DNA of 64,000 nt from Camelus bactrianus (Eukaryota; Chordata; Mammalia; Artiodactyla; Camelidae), in assembly GCF_048773025.1 (NCBI RefSeq), contig NC_133548.1:34844001-34908000 (forward strand). Reading direction: 5' to 3'. Below, piece after piece: positions 44,795-57,046 of this stretch. Positions within the stretch are counted from its first letter, which is position 1, and every line of letters starts with the position of its first letter. Made by a program: the position numbers and the translations under genes. Below the pieces are notes generated by a model. It was not told the origin of the DNA and searched no databases. It saw only the letters and a list, made by a program, of their open reading frames with translations.

Positions 44795-45065
44795 GGAGAA
44801 TAGCATGATGGGTAGGAACATGCTCCTGGAGCTGAATCCAAATCCATGCCTGGGTCCGAATCCCAGAGCCAGCACGGAGTTGCCTCATGCACTTGGGCAG
44901 GTTGCTCGATCTCTTTGTGTTCCAGTTTCCTCATCTGTAAAAATGGGACAATAACAATGTTTACTTCACAGGGCTGTTGAGAGAATTCATTGAGCTATTG
45001 TACAGAAAGTACTTAGAAGAGTGCTGGTACGCAATAGGCACTACGTAAGGGTTGGCTGTTATCAT
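44795..45065 (+). repeat. MIR SINE relic, near full length
   Basis: GCCTGGGTCCGAATCCCAGA, CACTTGGGCAGGTTGCTCGA, TTTCCTCATCTGTAAAAATG GGACAATAA and GCAATAGGCACTACGTAAGG follow MIR end to end. Confidence 0.7.
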
Positions 45066-45124
45066 CATCATCACTGTCCCCAGCAGCAGGGCTAGTTGCA
45101 GAGGGTCCCCAGTGGACCAGCTGG

Positions 45125-45680
45125 ATGGTGTCGTGGAAAAGCCCTAAGGCAGAGATTCTGCAGAACTGGGTTCCCATCCAAACTTTGCCATTATTTACTG
45201 TTTGTATCTATTTGCTTAGGGCTGCCATAACAAAGCACCACAGGCTGAGTGGCTTAAACAATAGAATTTATTTTCTCACGATTCTAGAGGCCAGAGTCCA
45301 CGATCATGACGCCGGTAGGGATGTCTCTTCTGAGGCCTCTCTGCTTGGCTGGCAGATGTCTGTCTTCTTCCTGTGTCTTCACGTCATCTTCCCTTGGTGC
45401 ATGTTGTCTGTGCCCTAATCTCCTCCTTTTATAAGGTCACTAGTCATAATGGATTAGGGCCCTGTCACATGACCTCATCTTAATATACCTCTTTAAAGAT
45501 CCTACTTCCAAATACAGTCACACTCGGAGGTACTAGGTGTTAAGACTTCAATAGAGGAATCTGGGGAGGAGGGGAACAAATTTCAGCCAAAAACACTGTG
45601 TGACTCTGGCAAATCACTTTCCCTCTCTGTGACAGTTTCCTTATTTGTAAAATGGGCCTGAGTACAGCAGCAGGAACACT
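45125..45680 (+). repeat. MIR SINE relic split by an LTR fossil
   Basis: The left part (45125-45202) reads AACTGGGTTCCCATCCAAAC TTTGCCA...; the right part (45596-45680) resumes CTGTGTGACTCTGGCAAATC ACTTTCCCTC and TTTCCTTATTTGTAAAATGG. The break falls inside the MIR core where the LTR inserted. Confidence 0.65.
45203..45595 (-). mobile_element. Solo LTR fossil, ERVL-MaLR (MLT1-like), inserted in a MIR
   Basis: This is a virus-derived fossil: a single LTR about 393 bp long, minus orientation, with the TG...CA ends of the family. It interrupts a MIR element, with flanks CTGTT/CTGTG (45198-45202, 45596-45600). No internal coding region is present. MaLR elements of this type are of placental-mammal age. 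Confidence 0.8.
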
Positions 45681-46814
45681 AACCCTAACCTCGATGGTCC
45701 CTCAGGGATCAGGAAATGTCCCCAGCTGAGACTAAGCTCTACCTCTTCAATCCCTACAGCACTTTTTAACATCTTTTTTAGATGACACTAATTTCCTCGT
45801 TCTGCAAATATATACTGAGTTCCTACTGTGGACCAAGCACCATTCAGCACTGGAGATTCAATATATGGAACAAGACAAAAAACCTATCTCCTGGCTTCCT
45901 GGGTCTTACTGTCCAGCAGCAAGAGACAGACACTAATCAAACAGGCTCCCAAATACTGATCTCTTAGGTAGTTCTTGGGTAGATCCTCTTTCCTCTACTT
46001 GGCGGTGGGCTTCTGGTGCACATCCATCTTTTGTCCCACGCCATACTTTGTACAAGGTCTGGCATGTGGTAAAGCCTTAAAAGAAGTGCTGTCCAAACAA
46101 TTGGATGAATGAATGAATATAGCTCAAGTGATCGTTTACAAAAGCAAATCAAAGGCAGTTCAACTCCATAAATCACTCTAAGAAGTGCTGACTGCACAAT
46201 GTCTAACAATCCCTGGCTTTGAAAAAATTTCCACATTAAGGTTTACTAATCTCTGCTGTTACACTACGGGCAGCAACTGATTTAGTTCTGACTGAACTTT
46301 TCATTCTGGCCTCGTTTCTTCCATGGCCCTAGAAAGGAAGGACAGGGGGCAATTTTTTTTTTTTTTTGAAATGGAGGCTCAATTATTTCAATGTTGGCAC
46401 CAAAGTGACCCTTTGGAATGTAAAAAAAAACAAAAACAAAAAAAACCACACAGCATAGAGATTCACACAGACACCAGGTAGGAAACCCCAAGACTCCCTG
46501 GTCTAGCCAGCAGGGCTGGGGTGGGGATGAGTGCTTGCTGGGAACATTTTAGGCAACAAATGTTGATTGAGCTGCTAATGTGGGCCAGATATGGGCTAAA
46601 ACACATGAGTGCAGTGGTGAACAGCACTGCCTCTGCTCTTCAGAAGTTCAAGGTTTTCGGGGAGGAGGGCAGATACTGATAGAGATAAACAGATCTTTTT
46701 AAAAGAAGAAGTAACAGTGTTAAGTGCTTACAAGGAAAAGTGCCAAGAATGTAACCCAGGGACTCGCGTTAGCCTGGGGGACAGGATAGGGTAAAGGATT
46801 CTTTTCATAATTCA

Positions 46815-46950
46815 TAAACTTAGCTCAAAAGGACTTTCCCAACTTCCTCTATTTATAAATGGGGAACCTGGGGCTCAGGGAGGGAAGTGACTTGTCCAAG
46901 ATCACCTTGAGAATTAGCGGTAAAGATAGGATGAGGGCAACTCTTCTGAC
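46815..46950 (-). repeat. MIR-type SINE relic, minus
   Basis: TATTTATAAATGGGGAACCT GGGGCTCAGGGAGG and GTGACTTGTCCAAGATCACC are reverse MIR core landmarks. Confidence 0.55.
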
Positions 46951-47243
46951 CCACTCATGGCTAACTCACAAGCCCTTAAGTAGCCTCAGCTTTCTAAACA
47001 TAACCAACCTCGTGGATTTTCAGGGCTGGGGTTCAGAGCAGGGATTGTTTAGAAGTCTCACTCGATCTTTGTCTTCTATCTTTGAGAAAGTTTACTGTTA
47101 AAAAGAGTGACTCTTTACCTTCGTTTATATACAAATCATCAAGATCTGGTAATGAGATGCTTTAAGAACCACAGTAATAGGGTCTGGGTTAGGAGGACAA
47201 GGGGCACATTTTATTTTTACTTGCAAATTAGCCTGATTCATAT

Positions 47244-47282
47244 GGTGTGTGTGTGTATGTGTGTGTGAGAGAGAGAGAGAGA
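47244..47282 (+). repeat. Compound (GT)n-(GA)n microsatellite
   Basis: GT units with one interruption (GTAT) run into an uninterrupted GA tract. Confidence 0.9.
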
Positions 47283-47539
47283 AGTTGAAGCAGGAAGTAT
47301 TATTTTCTGGTTGCTATTTTGAGTCTTAGTCACCTGATTGCAGTCATCACACGTTTAAATACCTACTCCTATGGAAAATTTTCTGGATGTATCCAAATCG
47401 TGACAGCAACTCTAAGGATTGGGTAATAAATCTACCTTGACCCTAGTACAGTATGGCAGGAGCCCTGCCCCCACATCCTCTATATCCATCCATCACAGCT
47501 CTGTATTTATGGGTTTATATTATACCTATCACCCCTAGT

Positions 47540-47825
47540 CTCTGTGCTCCTGGAAGACACTTAAGTATCACTTCCTTGGGAAGACCTTCCTGGACTCCCA
47601 GACCAGGATAGGACCCTAGTAAGTGCCCCATAGCACCGATAATTCTTCTAACAGCACCCATGGAACATTGTTGAATTCACGTTTTGAACATCTATCTTCT
47701 CTACGTACCATAAACAGTTCTGTGAGTATGGGACCTGCCCTGTCTCAGCCATAGATACAATGCATCACACAGAACCCAGTCCCTAGTCCCTAGCAGCCAC
47801 TCATTACTCAGTTGTTGAATGAATA
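47540..47825 (+). repeat. L2 LINE 3'-end relic
   Basis: GGAAGACCTTCCTGGACTCC, TGTGAGTATGGGACCTGCCC TGTCTCA, and the ending TCAGTTGTTGAATGAATAAA are characteristic of L2 3' ends. Confidence 0.6.
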
Positions 47826-47974
47826 AACAACCCTATAGTATTCATTTTTATTTATATTCCAGGCACCTAACACATTTCCCAAACCAGGCTAAATGCTCAA
47901 AAAAATGTTGACTTGAGCTAAAGAATCCCATTGATGGCTCTATTCAGTTTGCAAAACACCCTTGTTTCTTTTAG

Positions 47975-48110
47975 ATTGAGACTCATAACATCCCTGTGAA
48001 GTAAACAAAGCAGGGATTAGCCTCTCATTTTATAGACTTGGGCTCAGGGAGCTTTAGCAATTGCCCCCAGGCATCAGGCTAAAGCCTGTGGAAGAGCCCA
48101 GGCCCAGAAA
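47975..48110 (-). repeat. MIR-type SINE relic, minus
   Basis: TCTCATTTTATAGACTTGGG CTCAGGGAGC then CAATTGCCCCCAGGCATCAG. Confidence 0.5.
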
Positions 48111-48289
48111 ATCCAATGACAAGGGCAGGGCTGTCTATGTCCTATGTGACAGGAGTTAAGTTCAGGGTCTAGGAACTGGCTACAAGTTCAGGGGCTTTCA
48201 AAACCTCATGCAGGTATTTTTTCAAAGGTATTTTCAAATTCCTGCATACTTGGGGGAATCAAGGGGGGATATGAGTTTTAGAGGCTCAC

Positions 48290-48447
48290 TTTCTTAGCAA
48301 GAAACTTTACCACTTTGAGCCTCCATGCTTTCATCTGTGAAATGGAAATAATAATAGACCCTACTTCATAGAGTGGTTGTAAGGATGAAATGAATGACTG
48401 TGTGTAATGTGCATGCCGTAAGTGCTATATAAATGTTAGCTGTTACT
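48290..48447 (+). repeat. MIR SINE relic
   Basis: CATGCTTTCATCTGTGAAAT GGAAATAATAATAG, then GGTTGTAAGGATGAAATGAA and TGCCGTAAGTGCTATATAAA TG. Confidence 0.65.
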
Positions 48448-49608
48448 AGGTACAAAGGCAACTGAGAAAACCTGAGATCTTAGGGAGAACTCCGCCTTAA
48501 CATTGATCATGACCCAATTCTGGAATATTCATGACTTTATAGGAAATATGACCAATGTTCCACTGGCCAGTATTTACTCCTTATTTCACTAGACATTGGG
48601 TTGTGACATTTGATAAAAGTAATTGTCCTTCTCTTTCCTCCACCACCCTATCCTGCACACTAAACTATGTTAGTGAGAAAGGCGACATTTCCCTCAGCTC
48701 TGCCTTCACTAGAGGACAAGACCCTGTTTAAATCTGCTGTTAGTGGCTGCCTGTCGGGCTCCAGTTATAGTAACAGAGTGGTGTCCATGGTAACCGGCCA
48801 AGCTGGCTTGCTGTGGTGCAAGTTGTTCAAGAATATACAAGAAGGGCCCATCAGAGGCTGAACTGGTTAACTGTCATCTCGGTTTCTAAATGAAAGAATT
48901 CCACACCATGCTTTGGTTAGCTGGTGAATCCAGACAAAATCTGGATTTTCTAAGCAGAAGACACTGAGTTCATTCCCAAAGCCATTGAGTTCCTGATGAA
49001 TCTGACCACTAGAGGTATGGGTTATTGGCAAGGGCAGTAGTAGGTGAGATGGCAGGAGGGGCAGAATGCTGAATAAAATGATAGAGTGAAATTCTGCCCC
49101 TCCCTTGAACTTTCTGTGGCTCCCTATTGTCTACTTCAAAGTCTTTTGTGAGACTAGAGTTAAGCACTGAGATGCTCTCAAGAACTAAGGTAGCCAGGGT
49201 CACTATTTTCTCTCTCTTGTCTCTGTGCCTCTAGACATCTGTCCTGTTCCTTCTATTTTTTCATGGTTCCTACTTCCCCACAACGTCTGCCTGCATGTGA
49301 CATTGACACCAACCCTGAGTCTACAAGATTTTACAGACCTGGCACCTGCTAGTCACTGTCCGTATGCCTCCTCATTCAGACTTTTGAGAAAAATAATCCA
49401 TTTGGTTATTATTCAGTGGCTCAGATGGCCCTCAGTCACTTATCTACCCTGACCAGTCAGCTGTGATGAGTAGCTTGTTTTTGCCATGATCACCAAGGGA
49501 TTTAGCAAGGACTATAGGTAAGGACAATTCGCAGAGAAGGGGACATACACCTGAAATTCCCTGAATTAGACATCTAGTTGTCTTTATAAGTAAATACATT
49601 CATCAGGA

Positions 49609-50030
49609 TGTATTAGTCTCCTCAGGCTACCATAACAAAACACCAGACTGGGTGACTTAGAAGAACTGAAATTTGTTCTCTCACAGTTCTGAAGGCTAGA
49701 AGTCCTAAATCAAGGTGTAGGCTGGGCTGTGCTCTCTCTGAAGGCTCTAGGGGAGGATCCTTCCTTGCCTACTCTTTCCTTGGTTTGTGGGCACATCACT
49801 CTGATCTCTACCTCCTTCCTGGCACTCTCCCTGTGTCTCCATCTGTGTCCAAATATCCCTCTTCTTAATAAAGACAGTCACTGGATTAGGACCCACTCTG
49901 ATCCTGCATGAGCTCATCTTACCTTGACTGTATCTGCAAATACCCTATTTCCAAATAAGGCCACGTTCACAGGTGCCAGGAGTTAGGACTTCAACATAAC
50001 TTCTAAGGGGACACAGTTCAACCCACAACA
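49609..50030 (-). mobile_element. Solo LTR fossil, ERVL-MaLR (MLT1-like)
   Basis: A virus-derived fossil of about 422 bp, minus orientation, of the same family as the LTRs at 45203 and 59130. No internal region; flanking duplication not clear. Confidence 0.8.
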
Positions 50031-50569
50031 GAGGGTAAGGAAAATAAAGAGAATTAGTTTAATCCAAGTGCACCTGTCGGGAGGTCCTGGGAAAACACCA
50101 GTTTTGATTTGAAAGTAGGCAGACATGAGCTAGAGGTAATACTGAGGCTAGGGGCACTTCCTGGAGGGAGAGGCCATGGTAGAGTGGGATAATGAGGGAC
50201 AACTAGTAGGCAGTGAAGGGAACAGGGTTCCCGGGTGGTTGGGAAACAAAAGCATAAGGACACAGGAGAAGATAGACTTCACTTATACCGAAACATGGCC
50301 CAGGACCTGCTGAGAGGGGTCACAGAAATCCAGAACCAACTCCACATAACACCTGGAACAGTAGCTCTTAAATAATAGGCATGCAGAGGAGAGGGGGAGA
50401 GAGAGGATGAAGGAGGAGGTGAGGGTGGGGGAGGAGGAGAAAGACTGGATGTGCTGCACAAAGTTTCCCACCCCCCTGGGGCTGGAGGGACTGCCATGGT
50501 CCACGTCCACAGCATCCCACCCTGGTGCTTCCCTCACTGTATCATAACCACTGGCTGCCTTGTCCGCCT

Positions 50570-50690
50570 CTGCCTCTAGTCTGTGACTTGGCGAGTGAAG
50601 GGGCTGTGTCCTTTCTGTTCACCACTGCATCCCCAGAGCTAGCACAAAGCCTTCGACGTGCAAGCACACAGTTAGGCATGGTGATAACAT
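50570..50690 (+). repeat. L2-like LINE 3'-end relic
   Basis: GAAGGGGCTGTGTCCTTTCT GTTCACCACTGCATCCCCAG AGCTAGCACA matches the L2 3' segment. Confidence 0.55.
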
Positions 50691-51214
50691 GCAAGCAAGG
50701 CAATAAAGATTGTCAGAAGCCCAGCCTAAGGCCTGGCTGACAAGGTTAGGGAGGAAAAGAGGACAAAGGGCTATAAATTGGAGGTGAACCCAGGGCAATA
50801 TGGTTCCTAATTTCAGTTAGTCACCTGACTCATTTTCAAATTCCACACAGGCCCTGCCTCCCTCAGGATTGGTTCAGGAGCAGAGCAGTCACCTTTGCTG
50901 GGGACAGCGATGATAAAACCCACGGCACAAGGCCTGACACCAGCTATATCAGGCCGGGGAGGCTGCGCATAACCCAACCAGGAGGAGTTCTGGGCTGGGA
51001 TAGCCCCAAGGAGGGACAGATTAGAGAGGAGAATCAAGACTAATGACCTGAATCCAGAGCACTAGAGGCCAGCCTCTAGCCGTGATCAGAGCTGGGTCAC
51101 AGCCCCACAGAGGGCCTGAGGCCAGAGCCCCAGCTTTCCCTGGCCCCGCTTCCCCTCCATCAGAGTAGGCACTGGGCAGCCTGCAGATGTGTGGGGCGGT
51201 GAGGGGAGCCAGGC

Positions 51215-51330
51215 AGTCAGGAGGCACAGCTTTCAAATCCTTACACAGCCAGTTACTAGCTGAATCCCCTCTGGAGAGACAGCGAAGCTCTGTAGGTCTT
51301 GGTTTCCTCACCTGAAAATGGGACTTTGGA
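51215..51330 (+). repeat. MIR-type SINE relic
   Basis: CAGCCAGTTACTAGCTGAAT and TTGGTTTCCTCACCTGAAAA TGGGACT keep the MIR order. Confidence 0.5.
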
Positions 51331-51682
51331 CACAGCATGCCTGTGCTTAGGAATATGTGCCATGGAAACACCATTCATGTAGTTCCTTATATGCCACAGA
51401 CGAGAAGGAAGGGAGTCCTGAGTGCCAAGGCCATGTTAGTTTTGTTACCGAACCCAACTTGGGTCCACCTGCCCATTCACAGTAAAGTCAACCTACTGAC
51501 ACCGGGCTGTGGTGAAGGAAAGTGCAGCGTTTATCACAGGGCACCAAGCAAGGAGTTCAGGTAACTAGTGCTTAAAAGGCCCGAAGTCCCTGAAGGCTTT
51601 CAGGGAAAGGTTTTTAAAGACAAGGTGGTAGGGGTGGATGGTGGACTTGTTAGGCGCATGATCAGTTCAGGGGACGTGCTTC

Positions 51683-51727
51683 TAATGGGTTGGTGGTGAG
51701 GTAATGGGTTGGTGGTGAGGTAATGGG
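51683..51727 (+). repeat. Two-copy 19-bp tandem repeat
   Basis: The unit TAATGGGTTGGTGGTGAGG occurs twice in direct succession, then the start of a third (TAATGGG). Confidence 0.8.
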
Positions 51728-53059
51728 GAGTCAGCAACATCAAGCTTCTGGTTCTAACCGGTCCGGGGTCTACGTGCACACAGTTCACTTCTTCCACCTG
51801 GTGGGGGTTTCAGTCTCTGCAAAACAGCTCCAAGGCTATGGCTCAGAATATTATCTATAGCCCTTGAAGAGAAACTAAAGGTCCTTGACTTTAATGGCTA
51901 AACTATTATTTTGTCTTGCTTGATTATTTGCCTTGCTTTCTTCATTTTCTCACTTCTCTGATTAAATGTACTCTTTGGTACTCGGGGAAACCTAGGAGAC
52001 TAAAGTTTTTCTACAGAAAATAGGCAGATGGAGGACGTGGTATGGGACAGTCTGTTCCAGGAAGGCCCCATAGGGTCCTGCTTGCTTATAGTTTGATCTC
52101 AGCCCCAAACATCTATGCACACGTATGGGTGACTCTCTTCATGGTGAAGGGCAAACTGGATTCCTCCCTCAGGAAGAAGAGGCAGTTCCATATCATAATC
52201 TTAGCACAGAGCCTGGGGTGATGGACCCACAGGCGGGCAAATGGAAACAAAAGTAAGCATCAACAAGATGCTTCTGAGTCGAGACACAGACTAGCCTCTC
52301 AGCTCACATCCCATCCGGATTCTTTTCCTCTGGCAATTCACTTAGAGTCCAAGACAGAATATTAAAATCAGTAAAAATAGTGTCAAGCAGGAATTGTCTC
52401 AACTAGATAAATATGGAGTACTTTTTAAATGATAAATATGAAACTAAAAACTCTGGAAAATTTGAAAGGGAGATTAAAATGTCAAGATGCCTAAAAGTTT
52501 GCAAAACGTCCCTATGGTGTATCTGATTACCAAAACATGTTTTTGTGGGTTTTTTTTTTAAACAATCAATGTGTCTTTTTGACCTTTTTTTTTAATCAAT
52601 AGTCTGGAATTGACCTGGAATCTTGGGTCAGCCTTGTGAGGATTCTAACTTCAGGAAATGGGGTGGGCAGAAAGCGAGGAGGAATTTCATAGTCAAAGGA
52701 TCTGTAAAAACCTGCCACCCAATCTGCTTCTTGAGCCAGGATTCTCTCACTCTCCCACCTCCCTTAAAAGCTGTTGTCAGTGTCTCCTTTAACACCCACA
52801 TTACCTTCCATCATTTTGGTTATATTGAGCAGAACTCTACCTCACTCTAACTTTTATAGTTGGCCCTGTTTCTGCCTTAGGGAGCCATAAAAATTCCAGT
52901 GAATTCTCTCTTCCATCTCTGAGCCCATTAGATATTTGAATGACTAATGACACCCTTAAGGGTGTTGTCATCCTGGTTAAACTTCCCCAGTTCTTTCAAC
53001 CATTCCTCCATTAGCATGAAGACAAAGTAGGGGAAATGCTGCTGTTTGGGGAGCCAGAC

Positions 53060-53225
53060 AGAGGTAGCTTTATACTCTGACTCTTGCCAAGTAACTGTGT
53101 ACCCCTGGCCAAGTCACACAATATGTCTGGGACTCTACTACTATTCTGTGAAGTCACAAAGAAGACTCGATAAGAGAGAATGTGTGTAAGACATCTGGTG
53201 TGCTTTGTATGATGGTAGGTGCCAT
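53060..53225 (+). repeat. MIR-type SINE relic
   Basis: AACTGTGTACCCCTGGCCAA GTCACACAATATGTC then ATGATGGTAGGTGCCATTAC at the end. Confidence 0.5.
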
Positions 53226-54848
53226 TACTGTCATGGGACCAGGCAAAAGTTGTTCACAATCACTCTTCCTTCAGGAGAATTCTACATAAAAAAGGAATAG
53301 ATGAGATATGTGGATGTGGGAAGAAAAACGGGGGGGTGGTGTGGCCTGGCCAAGGGAGCTGGGCAGAGAGGGGCTTTGAGTCAAAAAGGGTAGAAGAGAC
53401 CAGTCACAAGAGGCCAAAGAAGATTCTGTAAAATGCAGATGAAAAATGCCTACCTCAGAGTGACCGGCATCATGAGGAACAAATTATTCAATGTCTGCAA
53501 AAGTGCTTTTTAGAGTAAATGCTCCTCTGTGCTCCCAGAACACTTGATGCTTCACCCAATGTGTGATATGTCTTTCAATGTGTCTGTTTTTCTCTGCAGA
53601 CCGTAAGTTCATTGTGGTGGGAAATGTTTTTTTCTGCTTAGCTCCCTCCTTCCATTGAGGAAGTACCTCCCCCTCACCCCAAGTGGTTCAGGTGGGACTG
53701 TCAATTTCAGCAGCCTGTGAACCATAGGGCTGAGTCCCTGAACCAGGCTTCACTAATCAACGTGCTGATTCAGTCCTTTGCCCAGAAGGATTGATCCAAA
53801 ATGTGTGGGGAGGGGGTGACATGTGACTCACCCAAGGCCACCCAGAGTCCTTCCATGTAACTTGATCTATGGATGCTGGAAAAGACAGATTTCTTTCTTT
53901 TGAATGGTGAACTCTAAGAATATTAGCTTGGCATTACAATTTATTCATTCAGCAGGTATTTACTGAGGGCCTAAATATCAGTCAGGGTTGGAAGGGTCCA
54001 GTTATGAGAACATATACCTCTCCAGATATTTTAAACAGAAAGAACTGAACATAGAGAAGTGACTATACAGTGTTAGAAGAGCTGAGAGAGAGAAAAAAAG
54101 GGAGGTCTCTGAGGTAACCTAAAGCTCAGTAACTGCTCGAAGAAGCTGCCACCCCTAAAGCTGGAAGAACAGGGCAGAGGTGGTGTTACCAGAGTTCAGA
54201 CCTTGGGGAAAGAGGGCTTGGGGTGATGCTTTGAGCCACAGAGGTTTCCCAAAGGTGACCAGTGCTAACATGGTGATGGGGGCACTGTGTGCTGGTACTG
54301 GGACCATGTTGGAGATGTAGGCTCTAGGAAGAAGCCCCACCTGCAGGTACCAAAGGCAGGTACCTGTTGCTCTCCACGCCTGCTGGAAGGATGTTAATAA
54401 AATTCCAAAGCAGGAAAAGAGCCTCTTCCCTCCTCCTGTCTTATTGACAATCTCCCACCAGTATCGAACTGATAGATCCTATTGGCAGGAGAGTGTGGGG
54501 AATGTAGTTGCAGGGCCCAAGCCTCCCTAAAACATACAGCAGAACAAAGCAGAGTGGAAATGGTACTGAGAGAAATCAGACAAAAGAGCAGCCAAGTGCT
54601 ATGTGCTAAGGCTTCTTCCATGGACTGAGGTTACGGCAGTAAGCAAGCCAGAAAAAGCCGTGCTCTTCAGGAACTTATCGCTGGAGGGGAAGAGTAGATG
54701 ACACAAAAGCAAGCCTGAAACCAACAAGGTAGTGCAGCAGGGCACAAAGCATCACTTGGTCTTAGTGCATGTATCCTAGGAGCTGAGTATGAGACAAGGA
54801 TTAATACAAGAGTGATTTACTGAGGATGTACACTTAGGAACATAGGGA

Positions 54849-55302
54849 TGTGATGGTCAGTTTTATATGTCATCTTGGCTAGACTACAGCGACAAGTTGT
54901 TTGGTCAAACACTAGTCTACATGTTGCTGTAAAGGTATTTTTAAGTTGTGATTAATATTTACAATCAATTGATTTTAAGTAAAGCAGATTACTCTACATA
55001 GTGTGGATGACCATCATCCAATCAATTGAGGGCCTTAGGAGCAAAGATTGAGGTTTCCCAAAGGAAAAAAAATTCTGCCTCCAGTCTGCAACATACAAAT
55101 CCCAACCTTCAGACAGAAGACTGCACAGCCAACTCTTATCTGAAACTCCATCCTGCCAACTTGCCTTATGGATTTTGGACTTGCCAGCTCCAACAATCAC
55201 ATGAGCCAATTCCTCAAAATCAATCAATCAATTTCTCTCCCTCCCCCATCTATCCATAAATATCCTATTGCTTTTGTTTTTCTGGAGAATCTTGACTACT
55301 AT
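54849..55302 (+). mobile_element. Solo LTR-like fossil, ERVL/MaLR class, family uncertain
   Basis: Starts TGTGATGGTCAGTTTTATAT and ends near TTGACTACTATA, about 454 bp, resembling an old mammalian LTR family whose exact name I cannot assign. It stands alone with no coding part; flanks AGGGA/AGAGA are compatible with a 5-bp duplication. Confidence 0.55.
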
Positions 55303-57010
55303 AGAGAGGAGGAAGAAACAAAGCAAGGATGTGACTTCAGCAAAGTCTGGTCTCAGCCCAATGCCATGAGGGACTCTGGAGTGTAAATTGCAGTTTGCCC
55401 CACCTTGAGGCGGAGGAGTTGGGCTTTGAACATCTACATCAATCAGTCCCTGGGCAATCCTCTGGAGAAGGTTGTAGGTACCAGTTACACACATAATTCA
55501 ACTACTGGGAATTTTATTTTTTTCTCTATTTGTTATGATCATGGTATTTAAATTCCAGAGGGTAATGGAGACTTCTTGGAGGAATAAAGTATGATATCTC
55601 CATCATCCATTGACAAACTGTAAGAGATTTCTTTAATTACAAAACTACCTGGGGGTCTTGAGGGATATGGGGCTTGGTTTAAGGATTTAGGAGGTCTGGT
55701 GTCAGGTTCCAGCTTGGCTAACTCACTGTGTGGTCTTAAAAACAAATGCTTGCCTTCTTTGAATTTTAACCTCTTGGGTATACCAGAGAGCTAGTGAGGA
55801 CAGCAGAAAGTTCCACTCACCCAATTCCCCACTTATATACCCCCACATCTCTGCCCTTTGCTACTGCCAGATAAACAGCACTTCTGGAGGCTTCCCTGAT
55901 CTCTCCAGGAAGTTCTCTGTTCTCTCTGAGGGTCCTGTATGCTCCTTTGTTATCACACAATTGCATTATCCCATAATGAACTCTTCACTTCATAGCTGAC
56001 CAACCATCCTTGTCTTCCTGGAATTGAGAGATGTCCTGGGACATGGGACTTTCAGCGCTAAAACTGAGGCTGGTTTTCACCCAACTTTTCTTTGTTTCCC
56101 ACTGACAATGAGTCCCTGGAGATATATGATCCCATCCTACTCAACCTGGTTGTTCCCTCACAGTTCTTACACAAAGCAGATGCTTGTTGTTTGCTTTTTT
56201 TACTCCACTTAAGTTCAGAACCCATTAAAAGAGACACACACACAAGTCAGACACATAGAGATAAAATACCGGCTTTGTTAGTGATGAAAACCAATATTAG
56301 AGAAAGAGATTTAGGTCTGCTAGTCAACAGACTTCTAATACTTCACCCCCTTAATCAGAGACTTACCCAATCACAATTCCTGGGAGTCCTGGACCACTGC
56401 AAGCATCTGAGTGTCTGGGTGCCTGGAGTGGACCAGAAGGGATGCTCCCTACAGGCAGGCAGATCCCAAAGGGAAGAGCAAGAGGCTGAGCTGTAGGTAC
56501 AAAGCTTGGTTCCCAAACTCTCTTGTCAGAAAGTCATTCCTCCTTCCTTTCAGGATGGGGAGAGGGATAGGCAGGGAGGGTGGAGAGAAGCCACATGAAA
56601 GCACAAAGCTAGGTGAAAGGAGAGTTTCCATATGAATTGATTGAATGAAGAAATCAATAAGGAATTAACAAGTTGCCCATGCTGCTCATTCTTCATCTAC
56701 CATTTGAGCATGTGTTGGGGAGTCTGGAGCTGTAGCAGGGTAGAGGCTGTTCACTACAAAAACCATCTTCATCAGGCCTGCCCCTCAAGGCCCAAAGCAC
56801 TGAGAGAACAATGGACAGTGGCATGTTGATCACGTGCTGAGATATCTCTCAACTGCTGATCTGACTACACAAGAACGTTCCTAAACTGTCCTCTGTGCGG
56901 GCTGCCATAGCTTTCACCAGTCATACCTCCTCAGGGCTTACCAGAGCCATATTGAGAACGTAGTCATTTTTTTCAGGACTTTGCAGCTACTAAAATAAAT
57001 TACCCAGTCT

Positions 57011-57046
<36 letters not shown>

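Larger units (their letters stand above)
43116..45110. other. Intergenic, MIR-rich
   Basis: Upstream of ZDHHC13. MIR relics occupy parts of it (43225-43415, about 43430-43510, 44270-44475, 44795-45065). The rest shows no gene or recognised element. Confidence 0.75.
45681..49608. other. Intergenic, old repeats
   Basis: Holds MIR/L2 relics (46815, 47540, 47975, 48290), an L2/MIR-like stretch near 46550-46750, T- and A-rich runs at about 46350-46445, and a GT/GA microsatellite. No gene supported. Confidence 0.7.
50031..54848. other. Intergenic, few recognised features
   Basis: L2-like (50570) and MIR (51215, 53060) relics and the two-copy tandem repeat at 51683. About 53940-54620 looks like an old dispersed repeat I cannot name. 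The many short open frames lack any recognisable product. Confidence 0.7.

Noticed and set aside
56092-56496. 134-codon plus-strand open frame
   Set aside because: No recognisable domain, no promoter or splice context, and no support beyond length.
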